Positions 42,598-53,076 of a DNA stretch of 64,000 nucleotides are shown piece by piece. A program made the position numbers and the translations under genes. The notes under the pieces were generated by a model, which was given only the letters and a program-made list of their open reading frames with translations, made no database searches and was not told the DNA's origin. Within the stretch, counting starts at the first letter, position 1; every line of letters starts with the position of its first letter. Source of the stretch: Mycolicibacterium sp. MU0053 (GTDB taxonomy: Bacteria; Actinomycetota; Actinomycetes; Mycobacteriales; Mycobacteriaceae); the NCBI RefSeq assembly GCF_963378095.1, contig NZ_OY726397.1, positions 3,038,001-3,102,000 on the forward strand. The letters are read 5' to 3'.

Positions 42598-44955
42598 TCA
42601 GGCCGCCGAGGTCACCCGGTAGACGTCATAGACGCCTTCGACATTGCGGACCACGTTCAGCACGTGACCGAGATGTTTGGGGTCGCCCATCTCAAAGGTG
42701 AAGCGGCTGACCGCGACCCGGTCGTCGGAAGTGGTCACCTGTGCGGAGAGAATGTTGACCTTCTCGTCGGCGAGGACGCGGGTGACGTCGGAGAGCAGCC
42801 GGTGCCGGTCCAGCGCCTCGACCTGGATCGCCACCAGGAACACCGACGTCGGGCCCGGCGCCCAGTTCACCTCGATGATGCGTTCCGATTGTTCCTGCAG
42901 CGCAGCGGCATTGGTGCAGTCGGTCCGGTGCACGCTGACGCCCCCGCCGCGGGTCACGAAGCCCATGATGACGTCGCCCGGCACCGGAGTGCAGCACTTG
43001 GCCAGCTTGGTCAGGATGCCGGGTGCACCGGGCACCGACACCCCCACGTCGTCGCTGCTGCGCTGGCGGACCACCACATTCGAGGGCGTCGACCGTTCGG
43101 CGATCTCGTCCTCGGCGTCGTCGGCACCGCCGAACTGCGCCAGCAGTCGGTGCACCACATGCTGGGCCGAGATGTGTCCTTCACCGACCGCGGTGTAGAG
43201 CGCCGAGACGTCGGCGTACCGCAGCTCGCGGGCCAGTGCCCCCATGGATTCGCCGTTGACCAAGCGCTGCAGCGGAATTCCACCGCGACGCACCTCCCGG
43301 GCGATGGCGTCCTTGCCCGACTCCAGCGCCTCCTCGCGGCGCTCCTTGGCGAACCACTGCCGAATCTTGGCCTTCGCCCGCGGCGAGACCACGAAACTCT
43401 GCCAGTCGCGAGTGGGACCGGCGTTGGGGGCCTTCGACGTGAAAACCTCCACCACTTCCCCGTTTTCGAGCTTGCGCTCCAGCGCCACCAACCGGCCGTT
43501 CACGCGCGCGCCGATGCAGCGGTGCCCGACCTCGGTGTGCACCGCGTAGGCGAAGTCCACCGGTGTCGACCCGGTGGGCAGCGTGATGACGTCGCCCTTC
43601 GGGGTGAACACGAAGATCTCCTGGACCGCCAGGTCGTAGCGCAGCGATTCGAGGAACTCGCCCGGGTCGGCGGCCTCCCGCTGCCAGTCGAGCAGCTGCC
43701 GCATCCAGGCCATATCGTCGATTTCGGCGGCGGCGTGGCTGGCCGGGACGCCGTTGCGGCCGCGGGCCTCCTTGTAACGCCAATGGGCCGCGATGCCGTA
43801 CTCCGCGGTGCGGTGCATGTCCCGGGTGCGGATCTGCACCTCCAGCGGCTTGCCCTCCGGGCCCACGACGGTGGTGTGCAGCGACTGATATACGCCGAAC
43901 CGCGGCTGGGCGATGTAGTCCTTGAACCGGCCCGCCATCGGCTGCCAGAGCGAATGCACCACTCCCACCGCGGCGTAGCAGTCCCGGATCTCGTCGCACA
44001 GGATCCGCACCCCGACCAGGTCATGGATGTCGTCGAAGTCGCGGCCCTTGACGATCATCTTCTGATAGATCGACCAGTAATGCTTGGGCCGGCTCTCGAC
44101 GGTGGCGTCGATGCGTGAAGCACTCAGCGTCGCAACGATTTCCGTGCGCACCCGGGCCAGGTAGGTGTCCCGCGACGGCGCCCGGTCGGCGACCAGGCGC
44201 ACGATCTCCTCGTAGCGCTTGGGGTGCAGGATCGCGAACGACAGGTCTTCGAGCTCCCACTTGACGGTGGCCATCCCGAGGCGGTGCGCCAGCGGGGAGA
44301 TGACTTCCAGCGTCTCCCGGGCCTTGCGCGCCTGCTTCTCCGGCGGCAGGAACCGCATGGTGCGCATGTTGTGCAACCGGTCGGCGACCTTGATGACCAG
44401 CACCCGCGGATCGCGGGCCATCGCGATGATCATCTTGCGGATGGTCTCGGCCTCCGCGGCGGTGCCGAGCGCCACCCGGTCCAGTTTGGTGACGCCGTCG
44501 ACGAGGTGGCCGACCTCCTCACCGAAGTCGGCGGTCAGGGCCTCCAGCGAGTAGCCGGTGTCCTCGACGGTGTCGTGCAGCAGCGCGGCCACCAGCGTGG
44601 TGGTGTCCATCCCCAGCTCGGCCAGGATGTTGGCGACCGCCAGCGGGTGGGTGATGTACGGATCGCCCGAGCGACGCATCTGGGTGGCGTGCCGCTCCTC
44701 GGCCACCGCGTAGGCGCGCTGCAGCATCGACAGGTCGGCCTTGGGATAGATCTCCCGGTGCACCGCCACCAGGGGTTCCAGCACCGGGTTGATGGTGCTG
44801 CGCTGCGAGGTCATCCGTCGGGCCAGCCGGGCCCGTACCCGTCGCGAGGCGCTGGGCGTCCGGCCCGGCCCGGCGGCCGGCGGCGTCTCGGCCGGGGGCA
44901 CCGCGGCGGGGCTGTTCTGCACGGCGGCCACCGTGGTCTGCTGCTCCTCGGCCAC
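42598..44955 (-). CDS. relA: Bifunctional (p)ppGpp synthetase/hydrolase Rel
   Basis: A 785-aa RelA/SpoT homologue. The hydrolase domain has HDTVEDTG near residue 120, and the synthetase domain has [12 protein letters not shown] and the RFKD signature of bifunctional enzymes, then [12 protein letters not shown] and helical domains follow, then a zinc-finger region with KCCTPVPGD and a C-terminal ACT domain. It makes and destroys the starvation alarmone. The match to the M. tuberculosis protein is close throughout. GTG at 44955 is preferred because GGAGG lies eight bases upstream and VAEEQ matches the family start; a TTG at 44979 is in frame further out. Confidence 0.97.
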   Translation of the reverse strand: MAEEQQTTVAAVQNSPAAVPPAETPPAAGPGRTPSASRRVRARLARRMTSQRSTINPVLEPLVAVHREIYPKADLSMLQRAYAVAEERHATQMRRSGDPYITHPLAVANILAELGMDTTTLVAALLHDTVEDTGYSLEALTADFGEEVGHLVDGVTKLDRVALGTAAEAETIRKMIIAMARDPRVLVIKVADRLHNMRTMRFLPPEKQARKARETLEVISPLAHRLGMATVKWELEDLSFAILHPKRYEEIVRLVADRAPSRDTYLARVRTEIVATLSASRIDATVESRPKHYWSIYQKMIVKGRDFDDIHDLVGVRILCDEIRDCYAAVGVVHSLWQPMAGRFKDYIAQPRFGVYQSLHTTVVGPEGKPLEVQIRTRDMHRTAEYGIAAHWRYKEARGRNGVPASHAAAEIDDMAWMRQLLDWQREAADPGEFLESLRYDLAVQEIFVFTPKGDVITLPTGSTPVDFAYAVHTEVGHRCIGARVNGRLVALERKLENGEVVEVFTSKAPNAGPTRDWQSFVVSPRAKAKIRQWFAKERREEALESGKDAIAREVRRGGIPLQRLVNGESMGALARELRYADVSALYTAVGEGHISAQHVVHRLLAQFGGADDAEDEIAERSTPSNVVVRQRSSDDVGVSVPGAPGILTKLAKCCTPVPGDVIMGFVTRGGGVSVHRTDCTNAAALQEQSERIIEVNWAPGPTSVFLVAIQVEALDRHRLLSDVTRVLADEKVNILSAQVTTSDDRVAVSRFTFEMGDPKHLGHVLNVVRNVEGVYDVYRVTSAA

Positions 44956-45012
44956 GTCCGTCACCTCCGCCCGTACCAACGCCTTGAGCTCCCCAGACTA
45001 GTCCCCGGCGGC

Positions 45013-45543
45013 TCAGACGGTGTGGAGGCTCGTCACCTGCAGCGGCGCGACGGCCGCGCGCCCGCCGAGCTCGGGAAGTTCCAGGACGACGGCCGCGCCC
45101 GGGACCACCGCGCCGCAGTGCTGCAGCAGCCGGGTCGCGGCCATCAGGGTCCCGCCGGTGGCCAGCACATCGTCGACGATGAACACCGAACGCCCGGCCA
45201 GATCGATCCCGTCGGCCGGCAGTTCGAGCTTCGCGGTCCCGTATTCGAGCGCGTACTCCTCGCAGTGCACCGGCGGCGGCAGCTTGCCGCCCTTGCGGAC
45301 GGCCAGCACGCCGGTGCCCATCGTGATGGCCACCGCGGCGCCCAGCAGAAAACCCCGCGCGTCCAACCCGGCGATCAGGTCGGCGCCGGCGGCGGCCTCG
45401 GCCAGCGCCTCGGTGACCGCGGCCAACCCGCGACCGTCGGCCAGCAGCGGGGTCAGATCCTTGAACAGCACCCCGGGTTCGGGGAAGTCGGCGACCTCAC
45501 GGGTCATCGAGGCCACCAGGGCGCCGATGTCGGAGCGCGTCAT
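45013..45543 (-). CDS. apt: Adenine phosphoribosyltransferase
   Basis: A 176-aa type I phosphoribosyltransferase that converts adenine and PRPP to AMP. The early [15 protein letters not shown] is the adenine-binding region of Apt, [14 protein letters not shown] follows, and the PRPP loop [14 protein letters not shown] is near residue 120. Start ATG 45543 overlaps the stop of the upstream lipoprotein gene (ATGA). It sits between the lipoprotein gene and rel, exactly as in M. tuberculosis. Confidence 0.95.
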   Translation of the reverse strand: MTRSDIGALVASMTREVADFPEPGVLFKDLTPLLADGRGLAAVTEALAEAAAGADLIAGLDARGFLLGAAVAITMGTGVLAVRKGGKLPPPVHCEEYALEYGTAKLELPADGIDLAGRSVFIVDDVLATGGTLMAATRLLQHCGAVVPGAAVVLELPELGGRAAVAPLQVTSLHTV

Positions 45544-47198
45544 TTGCGCAGCACCCAGCGATCCATGTTCCATCCCGCGCCCCACCGGGTCGGGTTACTG
45601 CTGACGGCATACATTTTCGCCGAGGTCAGCAGCGTGCGCTGCTGTCGGTACAGCGGCAGCGTCGGCATGTCGGCCCACAGCACCGGTGCCCCCTCGGCCA
45701 GCAGTCGGACCTGCTCCTTGGGATCGATGGTGACCGCGAGTGCACTGATGACACCGTCGATCTGGGGGTTGGCGTAGCGCGCCAGGTTGTCGCCGTTGCC
45801 GGCGAACAGCGTGTACGCGTCGACGGCCGACGCGCCGCTGGAGCCCGCGCCGGTCGCGCCGCCGGTGCTGCCGATGAGGACATCGATCTGTCCTTCGAGC
45901 AGGGTGTTCGGCCCGACCTCGGTGCCGCCCGCATCCTGCACGGTGATGCCGGCCGGGGCGCAGGACTTCGCGATCGAACCGACCGTGGCCGCCAGCCGCG
46001 GGTTCGGCGTCTGGTAGCCGATGCGCACCGTCAGCGGCGCGCCGTCGAGTGCCTCGCGCGCGGCGTCGGGGTTACCGATCAGAAACTGCCCGGCCTCGGG
46101 GATGCCCTCGGCCTGGGTCAGCGCATCCTCGGCGGCCGGATTCAGCCGCGAATTGCTAACCGGCACTTCGGCATTGCGGGCGATCGCCTCTCTCGGGGTA
46201 CAGAACGCGAGCGCCCGGCGCGCGGGGACGGCCGCCAACGGGCCCTGCGGTGCGAAGATCAGCTGTTCGATGCCGGCGGACGCGTATTCGGTGAGCTCGT
46301 AGCCGTCCGGCATGGTCAACGTCCCCGAGGACCCGGCCGCGATGTCGACGACGTCGAAGGTGGCGTCGTTGATGCGGTCCTGCACCTCGATGCCGTGCGG
46401 CCAGACCGTCACCTTCGGTGTCTCGGGCTTTGGGCCCCACCACTTGTCGTTGGTCACCAGGACCACCGCGCCGTCGTCGCGCACGGACTCGATCCGGTAG
46501 GGCCCCGAGGACGGGAAGTTATTGAGGTCGAGGTCGGGCTTGAGCTCCCACATGGTGTTCCACAACCGGGCGATCTGTTCGGCTTGGGCGATGTCGTTGC
46601 GCAGCAGCGCCGTGCTGACCCCGCCCTCGCCGAGCCCCAACTCGTCGGCGATGACATGCGAGGGCATCAGGCTGGTCGCCGTGAACAATTGGGTGAACTC
46701 GGCGAAGTTGCGATCGACGGCGAACGACACCCGCGCCTTCTTCTGGCCGGGCGCACAGTCGATGGTGGCGATGTCGATGTAGCCCGCCCGGCTCGCGGAG
46801 TGGAAGGCCGGGAACCGACCGGATTGCGCGGCCCAGGTCAGCACCATGTCGTCGCAGGTAATCGGCTTGCCGTCGGAATACACCGCGTCGTCGGCGATCT
46901 GGTAGTCCAGCACCAGCGGCTCGCGGCCCACCACCGAGATCGAGCCGAAGTCGTGGTCGGCGACCACCTGCCCGTCGGGACCGTGGTATCCGAATCCGCT
47001 GAGGACCCGGCCGAAGGCCTGCGGCCCGCCCGAGGCGGCGCCGACCACGGTGTTGGTGTTGTAGGTGGTCAGCGTGCCGTCCACGGCGTAGTCGATCTCG
47101 CCTTCGGCACCGCTGCCGCAGCCGACGAGCGAGCCCACCAGCGCGGCGGTCACCGCCACCGCCGCGGTGGTCAACCGTCGTCGTCGCATCCGCGCCAT
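45540..47198 (-). CDS. Peptide/solute ABC transporter substrate-binding lipoprotein (family 5)
   Basis: A 552-aa extracellular solute-binding protein of the DppA/OppA type. A basic start (RMRRRR) and hydrophobic leader end in the lipobox LVGC, with lipidated Cys27. The body has the family segments [20 protein letters not shown] and [19 protein letters not shown]. No permease or ATPase gene is adjacent; it is lodged between secF and apt as in other mycobacteria (Rv2585c), so its partner is elsewhere or absent. ATG at 47198 is favoured by an AGGTG just upstream; a GTG at 47204 is also possible. Confidence 0.9.
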   Translation of the reverse strand: MARMRRRRLTTAAVAVTAALVGSLVGCGSGAEGEIDYAVDGTLTTYNTNTVVGAASGGPQAFGRVLSGFGYHGPDGQVVADHDFGSISVVGREPLVLDYQIADDAVYSDGKPITCDDMVLTWAAQSGRFPAFHSASRAGYIDIATIDCAPGQKKARVSFAVDRNFAEFTQLFTATSLMPSHVIADELGLGEGGVSTALLRNDIAQAEQIARLWNTMWELKPDLDLNNFPSSGPYRIESVRDDGAVVLVTNDKWWGPKPETPKVTVWPHGIEVQDRINDATFDVVDIAAGSSGTLTMPDGYELTEYASAGIEQLIFAPQGPLAAVPARRALAFCTPREAIARNAEVPVSNSRLNPAAEDALTQAEGIPEAGQFLIGNPDAAREALDGAPLTVRIGYQTPNPRLAATVGSIAKSCAPAGITVQDAGGTEVGPNTLLEGQIDVLIGSTGGATGAGSSGASAVDAYTLFAGNGDNLARYANPQIDGVISALAVTIDPKEQVRLLAEGAPVLWADMPTLPLYRQQRTLLTSAKMYAVSSNPTRWGAGWNMDRWVLRK

Positions 47199-47206
47199 GA
47201 TCACAC

Positions 47207-48499
47207 CTAGGGTCGCGGGTTTTGCTTACCCGAGGGGCGTCCCGTCCGTCGCGCCGTGGGACGCGAGGGCCTGGTCGGGCGCGCGCCGGGCGCGGGCTTG
47301 CTGCCCACGGCGGCGGTCGGCTCGGCGGCGGCCCTCGACTCCGTCGCCGCCACGGCGGTATCGGACGTCGACGAGTCGGCGTCGGAGGATTCGTCAGCGA
47401 CGTTGTTCCCGGCGACCCGATCCCGCTTACGCATGACGCGCCGGGTGTGGTTGCGCACCTTTTCGGTCCGCTCCCGCAAGCTCACCAACAGCGGCGTGGC
47501 GAAGAAGATCGACGAGTAGGTCCCCACGATGACGCCGACGAGCTGCACCAGCGCGAGATCCTTGAGGGTGCCGACGCCGAGCAGCCAGACCGCGACGATG
47601 ATGAGCGCCAGGATCGGCAGCACGGAGATCACGCTGGTGTTGATCGACCGCATGAAGGTCTGGTTCACCGCGAGGTTGGCGTGTTCGGCGTAGGTACGCC
47701 GGGTGGTGTGCTCGAAGCCCTCGGTGTTCTCCTCCACCTTGTCGAACACGATGACCGTGTCGTACAGCGAGAAGCCCAGGATCGTCAGTAATCCGATGAC
47801 GGTGGCGGGGGTGACCTCGAAACCGACCAGCGCGTAGATGCCCGCGGTCACGATGAGGTCGAAGAACATCGTGGCCATGGCCGCGATCGCCATATAGCGC
47901 TCGTAGCGGAACGTGATGTAGACGGTGACGATCACCACGAACACCAGCAGCGCGATCAGCGCCTTCTGGGTGATCTGCCCGCCCCAGGTCTCCGAGACCG
48001 CCGAGTCGCTGATCGCCAGCGGGCTGGGCTGCCCGTCTGCGCCGACCGGCTGGAACGCCTCGAACAGCGCCTCCCGCAGCGCGCTGGTCTGCTCGTTGTC
48101 CAGCGTCTCCGAGCGGATCTGCACGGTGGCCGAGGCGCCGCTGCCCACGATGACCACGGACTCCGGTTCGACGCCGATGGTGTCGCTGAAGACGGTCTCC
48201 ACCTGCTCGACGGAGACCTCGCCGCGCGGCATCGACACCTTGGTGCCGCCCTCGAAGTCGATGCCGAAGGAGAATCCGCGCAGCAGCATCGCCCCGATCG
48301 CGATCCCGATGATGACCGCGCTGACGATGTACCACATCTTGCGCCGGCCGACGACCTCGAAGGCGCCGGTGCCGGTGTAGAGCCGGTGGAAGAAGCCGTG
48401 ATGCGGCAGCTGGCTACCGGTGGCCGGCGCCTCCTCGGCGTTGCTTTCGGTCACTTCGAGGTCGGTATCGCTTGTCATCTCACTTTTCTTGCTGGCCAC
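47207..48499 (-). CDS. secF: Protein translocase subunit SecF
   Basis: A 430-aa RND-type membrane protein that works with SecD on the periplasmic side of the Sec channel. After a polar 50-residue lead come a first membrane helix, FGIDFEGGTKVSMP (the D1-type motif), a periplasmic domain, and five further helices including TVIGLLTILGFSLYDTVIVFDKV, the SecF signature. The C-terminal 70 residues are a Ser/Ala/Pro/Arg-rich cytoplasmic tail. Start GTG at 48499 has a GGGGG stretch eight bases upstream and lies 4 bp behind the secD stop. Confidence 0.95.
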   Translation of the reverse strand: MASKKSEMTSDTDLEVTESNAEEAPATGSQLPHHGFFHRLYTGTGAFEVVGRRKMWYIVSAVIIGIAIGAMLLRGFSFGIDFEGGTKVSMPRGEVSVEQVETVFSDTIGVEPESVVIVGSGASATVQIRSETLDNEQTSALREALFEAFQPVGADGQPSPLAISDSAVSETWGGQITQKALIALLVFVVIVTVYITFRYERYMAIAAMATMFFDLIVTAGIYALVGFEVTPATVIGLLTILGFSLYDTVIVFDKVEENTEGFEHTTRRTYAEHANLAVNQTFMRSINTSVISVLPILALIIVAVWLLGVGTLKDLALVQLVGVIVGTYSSIFFATPLLVSLRERTEKVRNHTRRVMRKRDRVAGNNVADESSDADSSTSDTAVAATESRAAAEPTAAVGSKPAPGARPTRPSRPTARRTGRPSGKQNPRP

Positions 48500-48503
48500 C
48501 GCG

Positions 48504-50300
48504 TTACCCCCGCCCCGCCGAAGTCGCGGCAGCTCGCCGTTCACGCGCGATCTGCTGGACCGCGCCCAACCCGTTGAACGCCGGTTTGGCCATGATTGTG
48601 GTCTTCGAGGCGAGGTACACCAGCGGCCACGTCACCAGGAACACGACGACGACGTCGAGGATGGTGGTCAGACCGAGGGTGAACGCGAAGCCCTTGACCT
48701 GTCCGACGGCCAGGTAGTACAGCACGGCCGCGGCGATGAAGCTGACCATGTTGCCGGACAGGATGGTCTTGCGGGCGCGTGCCCAGCCTCGCGGTACCGC
48801 AGAGCGGAAGGTCCGGCCCTCGCGGATCTCGTCCTTGATGCGTTCGAAGAACACCACGAACGAGTCGGCGGTCATACCGATACCGATCACCAGGCCCGCG
48901 ATGCCGGCCAGGTCCAGCGTGTAGCCGATGTAGCGGCCCAGCAGCACCAGCAGCGCGTAGACCACCGCGCCGGCCATCACCAGGGACAGCGCCACCAGGA
49001 CGCCGAGTGCCCGGTAGTACAGCAGCGCGTAGGCCAGCGTCAGGACCAGACCGACCGCGCCGGCGATGAGACCGGCCCGCAACGACGACAATCCCAGTGT
49101 CGCGGAGACGGTTTCGGCTTCCGAGGACTCGAAGGACAGCGGCAGCGAACCGTACTTGAGCACGTTGGCCAGTTCCCGCGAGCTGGTGGCGTTGAAGTCG
49201 CCGGTGATCTGGGTGCGACCACCCGGGATCGCCTGCCGGATCTGCGGCGCGCTGACCACCTGCGAGTCCAGCGTGAACGCGGTCTGGGTGCCGACGTTGG
49301 CGGCGGTGAAGTTCGCCCAGGTGTCGACGGCGGAGCCGGTGAACTCCAGGTCGACGACGTACTGGCCGCCCTGTTGATCGAACCCGGAGGTTGCGCTCTT
49401 GATGTCCTCACCGCTGATGATGGACGGGTCCAGCACGTAGACCGTGGTGTGGTCGGTCGAGCACGTCACCAGCGGCAGCGCGGGATCGTCGTTGCCGGCC
49501 AGCACGTCTTCTTGGCCGCAACGCTCCGCCACGTACGGCACCGCCAGGTACATCAGGATGTTCTGGTTGGTGTTCTGCCGCAGCTGCTTCTCGAAGTTGA
49601 TCCGGCCGGCCAGGTCCTGACGGTCGTTGGACGGCAGCGCGGGCGCGGTCTCGTCGGCGGGCGCCGGGGCGGGCGCATTTTCGTCGGCGGGCGCCGGTGC
49701 CGGCGTCGGCTCGGGAGCCGGCTCCAGCGGATACGGCCGCGGCTGCGGCGCCGGTGCGGGCTCGGCCGGCGGCGCGGGGGGCGCCTGCTCGGCCGGCAGG
49801 CCCGGGATCTCCGGCTGACCCGGCAGCCCGGGCATCTCCGGCATCGGCGGGAGACCGGGCTGCTGCTGGCCGGGTGCACCCGGTCCGCCCTGCTGCTCGG
49901 CGGCCTGCCGGAGCTGGTCGACCGGGATCGCCTGCGCCACCGGGCGGACGAACAGCCGCGCGGTCTGGCCCAGGTTGCGCGCCTCGTTGCCGTCGTTACC
50001 CGGAACGGTGATCACCAGGTTTTCACCATCGATGACCACTTCGGACCCCGAGACGCCGAGTCCGTCGACGCGGGAGGTGATGATCTGTTGTGCCTGCTGC
50101 AGGGCTTCCCTGGTGGGCGCCGACCCGTCGGGGGTGCGCGCGGTCAGGGTGACACGGGTGCCGCCCTGCAGGTCGATGCCGAGCTTGGGTTCTGCCTGCT
50201 TGTCACCGGTCAGGAACACCAGCAGATACGCGCCGATGAGTATGACCAGGAACAGCGTCAGGTAACGGTACGGATGCACCGGCGCCGTAGACGATGCCAC
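48504..50300 (-). CDS. secD: Protein translocase subunit SecD
   Basis: A 598-aa partner of SecF in post-translocational protein release driven by the proton gradient. The first membrane helix is at about residues 12-30, followed by [13 protein letters not shown]. The periplasmic part is followed by helices with [27 protein letters not shown], the SecD signature. Between residues 138 and 223 it has a long low-complexity insert of Pro, Ala, Gly and Glu, typical in kind for mycobacteria but long. GTG start at 50300 has a GGAGGAG ten bases upstream. Confidence 0.95.
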   Translation of the reverse strand: MASSTAPVHPYRYLTLFLVILIGAYLLVFLTGDKQAEPKLGIDLQGGTRVTLTARTPDGSAPTREALQQAQQIITSRVDGLGVSGSEVVIDGENLVITVPGNDGNEARNLGQTARLFVRPVAQAIPVDQLRQAAEQQGGPGAPGQQQPGLPPMPEMPGLPGQPEIPGLPAEQAPPAPPAEPAPAPQPRPYPLEPAPEPTPAPAPADENAPAPAPADETAPALPSNDRQDLAGRINFEKQLRQNTNQNILMYLAVPYVAERCGQEDVLAGNDDPALPLVTCSTDHTTVYVLDPSIISGEDIKSATSGFDQQGGQYVVDLEFTGSAVDTWANFTAANVGTQTAFTLDSQVVSAPQIRQAIPGGRTQITGDFNATSSRELANVLKYGSLPLSFESSEAETVSATLGLSSLRAGLIAGAVGLVLTLAYALLYYRALGVLVALSLVMAGAVVYALLVLLGRYIGYTLDLAGIAGLVIGIGMTADSFVVFFERIKDEIREGRTFRSAVPRGWARARKTILSGNMVSFIAAAVLYYLAVGQVKGFAFTLGLTTILDVVVVFLVTWPLVYLASKTTIMAKPAFNGLGAVQQIARERRAAATSAGRG

Positions 50301-50390
50301 GTTGTTGTGTCTCCTCCGAGTTCGTCCCGGGCAGTCGGGTTGCCCGCAACCGCAATAGGGTACGCGCCCGACCTGTCGGTCGGTCTTTGG

Positions 50391-50714
50391 TTAGCGGCCG
50401 GTGTCGAAGGTCGTGTCGCTGTCGGTGGTCTCGACTTCGTCATCCGACTCGTCGAAGTCGTCGGTGACCTTGTCCCGAATCGCCAGCTTCATCCAGGTGG
50501 TGATGACGCCGGGGGCGATCTCGAGATCGACGTGGTCATCGGTGATGTTCGTGATGGTGGCCTGCAATCCGGACGTGGTGTGGACGCGGTCCCCCACCCG
50601 CAGCGATTCGTGCAGGTCGATGGTGGCTTGCATGGCCTTGCGCTGGCGCCGCGACGCAAAGAACATGAACGCACCGAGGATGACGATCAGCGGTAAAAGA
50701 GTGACGAATTCCAT
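50391..50714 (-). CDS. yajC: Sec translocase accessory protein YajC
   Basis: A 107-aa single-pass protein. One N-terminal membrane helix (about residues 4-20) is followed by the YajC pattern RRQRKAMQATIDLHESLRVGD and TTSGLQATITNITDD, and a very acidic tail rich in Asp, Glu and Thr. It associates with SecDF. The gene is the first of the yajC-secD-secF unit; 90 bp separate it from secD. The divergent gabT gene starts 209 bp away. Confidence 0.95.
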   Translation of the reverse strand: MEFVTLLPLIVILGAFMFFASRRQRKAMQATIDLHESLRVGDRVHTTSGLQATITNITDDHVDLEIAPGVITTWMKLAIRDKVTDDFDESDDEVETTDSDTTFDTGR

Positions 50715-50923
50715 GGCGTTCCGGGTCTCCTCGAGCTAGTGAAGCGGTCTGTGGTGAAGTCGCGTCCCGCTTGCTCGGCAGCAGGTCAACGGGCCTCGTA
50801 TGTGACCAGTGTGCCATTGCAGTGCGGTGGGAATGCTCACCGGTCGCCTCGGGCCCGCTGCCGGGCCGAGGCGACGCGGGAAATCCCGGTCGTGGCCGCG
50901 GGTTGCCAGACTACGCTCGATGC

Positions 50924-52264
50924 GTGACCGACCTGGAACAGAGCCGTCTTCTCGTCACCGACATCCCCGGCCCGCGCTCGGTTGACCTGGCGGCCCGCAA
51001 GGTCGCCGCGGTCTCGGCCGGGATCGGCACCACGATGCCGGTCTATTGCGCCCGGGCCGCCGGCGGAATCATCGAGGACGTCGACGGGAACCGGCTGATC
51101 GACCTCGGCTCCGGCATCGCGGTCACCACGATCGGCAACGCCGCACCCCGGGTGGTGGACGCGGTGCGCGCCCAGGTCGCGGAATTCACCCATACCTGCT
51201 TCATGGTGACGCCCTACGAGCAGTACATCGCGGTGGCCGAGCGGCTCAACCGCCTCACGCCCGGATCCGGCGAGAAACGGTCCGTGCTGTTCAACTCGGG
51301 CGCCGAGGCCGTGGAGAACGCCGTCAAGATCGCGCGCGCCTACACCGGTAAGCAGGCCGTGGTCGCCTTCGATCACGCCTATCACGGCCGCACCAACCTG
51401 ACGATGGCGTTGACCGCGAAATCGATGCCCTACAAGAGCGGGTTCGGGCCCTTCGCGCCGGAGGTGTACCGGGCGCCGCTGTCGTATCCGTACCGCGACA
51501 GCCTGCTCGACAAGGAATTGGGCACCAACGGCGAACTCGCCGCCGAGCGCGCGATCGAGGTGCTGGACAAGCAGATCGGCGCGGTGAACCTGGCCGCGGT
51601 GATCATCGAGCCGATCCAGGGTGAGGGCGGCTTCATCGTCCCGGCGGCCGGCTTCCTACCCGCGCTGCTCGCATGGTGCCGGGACAACAACGTGGTCTTC
51701 ATCGCCGACGAGGTGCAGACCGGCTTCGCCCGCACCGGCGCGATGTTTGCCTGCGAGCATGAGGGGATCGAGCCGGACCTGATCTGTACCGCCAAAGGGA
51801 TCGCCGGCGGCCTGCCGTTGTCGGCGGTGACCGGGCGGGCCGAGATCGTGGACGCACCACACGTTTCCGGCCTGGGCGGCACCTACGGGGGCAACCCGAT
51901 CGCGTGCGCCGCGGCGCTGGCGACCATCGACACCATTGAGCGCGACGGGCTGGTCGAGCGCGCCGCCGAGATCGAGACGCTGATGAAGCAGCGCCTGGGT
52001 CGACTGCAGGCCGACGACGACCGCATCGGCGACGTGCGCGGCCGCGGCGCGATGATCGCCGCCGAGCTGGTGAAATCCGGCACCGACGATCCGGACCCGG
52101 ACCTGACCAAGCGGCTGGCCGCCGCCGCCCACGCGGCCGGGGTGGTGGTGCTGACCTGCGGCACCTACGGCAACGTGCTGCGGTTCCTGCCGCCCCTGAC
52201 CATCAGAGACGAACTGCTCACCGAGGGCCTCGACGTGCTGGCCTCGCTGCTGACCGACCTGTAG
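50924..52264 (+). CDS. gabT: 4-aminobutyrate aminotransferase
   Basis: A 446-aa class III PLP aminotransferase. It has FNSGAEAVENAVKIARAYTG, the FDHAYHGRTNLTMALT helix, the cofactor-binding FIADEVQTGFARTG, and the Schiff-base lysine in ICTAKGIAGGLP. It transfers the amino group of 4-aminobutyrate to 2-oxoglutarate, giving succinic semialdehyde and glutamate. GTG at 50924 matches the family start. Position next to yajC equals M. tuberculosis gabT. The 209-bp spacer to yajC shows no clear motif. Its stop is 3 bp from the convergent membrane-protein stop. Confidence 0.95.
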   Translation: MTDLEQSRLLVTDIPGPRSVDLAARKVAAVSAGIGTTMPVYCARAAGGIIEDVDGNRLIDLGSGIAVTTIGNAAPRVVDAVRAQVAEFTHTCFMVTPYEQYIAVAERLNRLTPGSGEKRSVLFNSGAEAVENAVKIARAYTGKQAVVAFDHAYHGRTNLTMALTAKSMPYKSGFGPFAPEVYRAPLSYPYRDSLLDKELGTNGELAAERAIEVLDKQIGAVNLAAVIIEPIQGEGGFIVPAAGFLPALLAWCRDNNVVFIADEVQTGFARTGAMFACEHEGIEPDLICTAKGIAGGLPLSAVTGRAEIVDAPHVSGLGGTYGGNPIACAAALATIDTIERDGLVERAAEIETLMKQRLGRLQADDDRIGDVRGRGAMIAAELVKSGTDDPDPDLTKRLAAAAHAAGVVVLTCGTYGNVLRFLPPLTIRDELLTEGLDVLASLLTDL

Positions 52265-52267
52265 CCC

Positions 52268-52957
52268 TCAGTGCGGCACCGGCGTGTGATGCCGGCCGAA
52301 CCGGTCGGACAGCCGGTGCCTGAGGCTGGGGCGGGCCCGCCGCGTCGTGGGTTCGGGCACCGACTCGCCGTTGCGCTCCGTGGGAGGTTCCTCGCGGGTC
52401 ACCACGGCCTCGCGGTGGGCCGCGTCGGACTCGCCGTGGTCGACCTCGAGTCGACGTTCGGCGTACTGCAGGTCGCGCACGCTGCGCACCGACAATCGGC
52501 CCAGCGCGGCGGCGCCCAGGAAGACCACGAATGCACCCAACGCGGAGAAGTAGGCCAACTCCAGTGCGACCGTCTTCGCCGGCGTCGCCGCGGCCGGGAC
52601 CCCGATCTCGCCGATGTTCAGGGTCATGGCGAACGCGCGGCCCACGATGAACCACACACCCGCCGCCACGGCCAACCAGCCGCCGAACGTCGCGGTGGCG
52701 CGGTTACGCGTCATTATCAAGATCAGCCCGCCGAGCACGGCCACGGCGCCGGGTAGCACCTCGAGCCAACCACGCGCGTCGGTCCAGACCCAGGGCCGAT
52801 CCGGCGAATATGCGAAGTCGAAGTACGGCCCGATGAATGGAATCAGGGCACCCCAGAGCCCGAGCAGAACGAGAAGGAGTCCGCTGGCCGCGCCACGGCT
52901 ACGAGGAATGTGGAACCGGCCGCCCCTCGGCCGCGCCGGTGTTTCGTAAGTCTTCAT
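52268..52957 (-). CDS. Four-helix membrane protein of unknown function
   Basis: A 229-aa integral membrane protein. Hydrophobic segments lie at about residues 25-42, 68-84, 92-112 and 128-150, and a charged C-terminal tail of 75 residues rich in Arg, Glu and Pro follows. The loop after helix 1 (FDFAYSPDRPWVWTDARGWLEVLPG) is rich in aromatic residues. I do not recognise a named family, though such four-helix proteins are common in mycobacteria. ATG at 52957 has GGGAG eight bases upstream. It replaces the fadD9/PE_PGRS segment found between gabT and ruvB in M. tuberculosis. Confidence 0.72.
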   Translation of the reverse strand: MKTYETPARPRGGRFHIPRSRGAASGLLLVLLGLWGALIPFIGPYFDFAYSPDRPWVWTDARGWLEVLPGAVAVLGGLILIMTRNRATATFGGWLAVAAGVWFIVGRAFAMTLNIGEIGVPAAATPAKTVALELAYFSALGAFVVFLGAAALGRLSVRSVRDLQYAERRLEVDHGESDAAHREAVVTREEPPTERNGESVPEPTTRRARPSLRHRLSDRFGRHHTPVPH

Positions 52958-53013
52958 GATCTTTCTCCCATCGCTGCGAACGGGATACCCACACCGGGCG
53001 CCACGGTAACTAT

Positions 53014-53032
53014 CGAGGCCAGATGCGCCTCG
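53014..53032 (-). terminator. Possible terminator hairpin behind the DUF222/HNH gene
   Basis: CGAGGC and GCCTCG form a six-pair stem with a seven-base loop, about 45 bases after the HNH gene stop. No U-tract follows, as is usual in mycobacteria, so the call is weak. Confidence 0.3.
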
Positions 53033-53076
53033 ACGACACTCGACTGACCGCCGGTAAGCGCGAGCTGCGTAACCAA

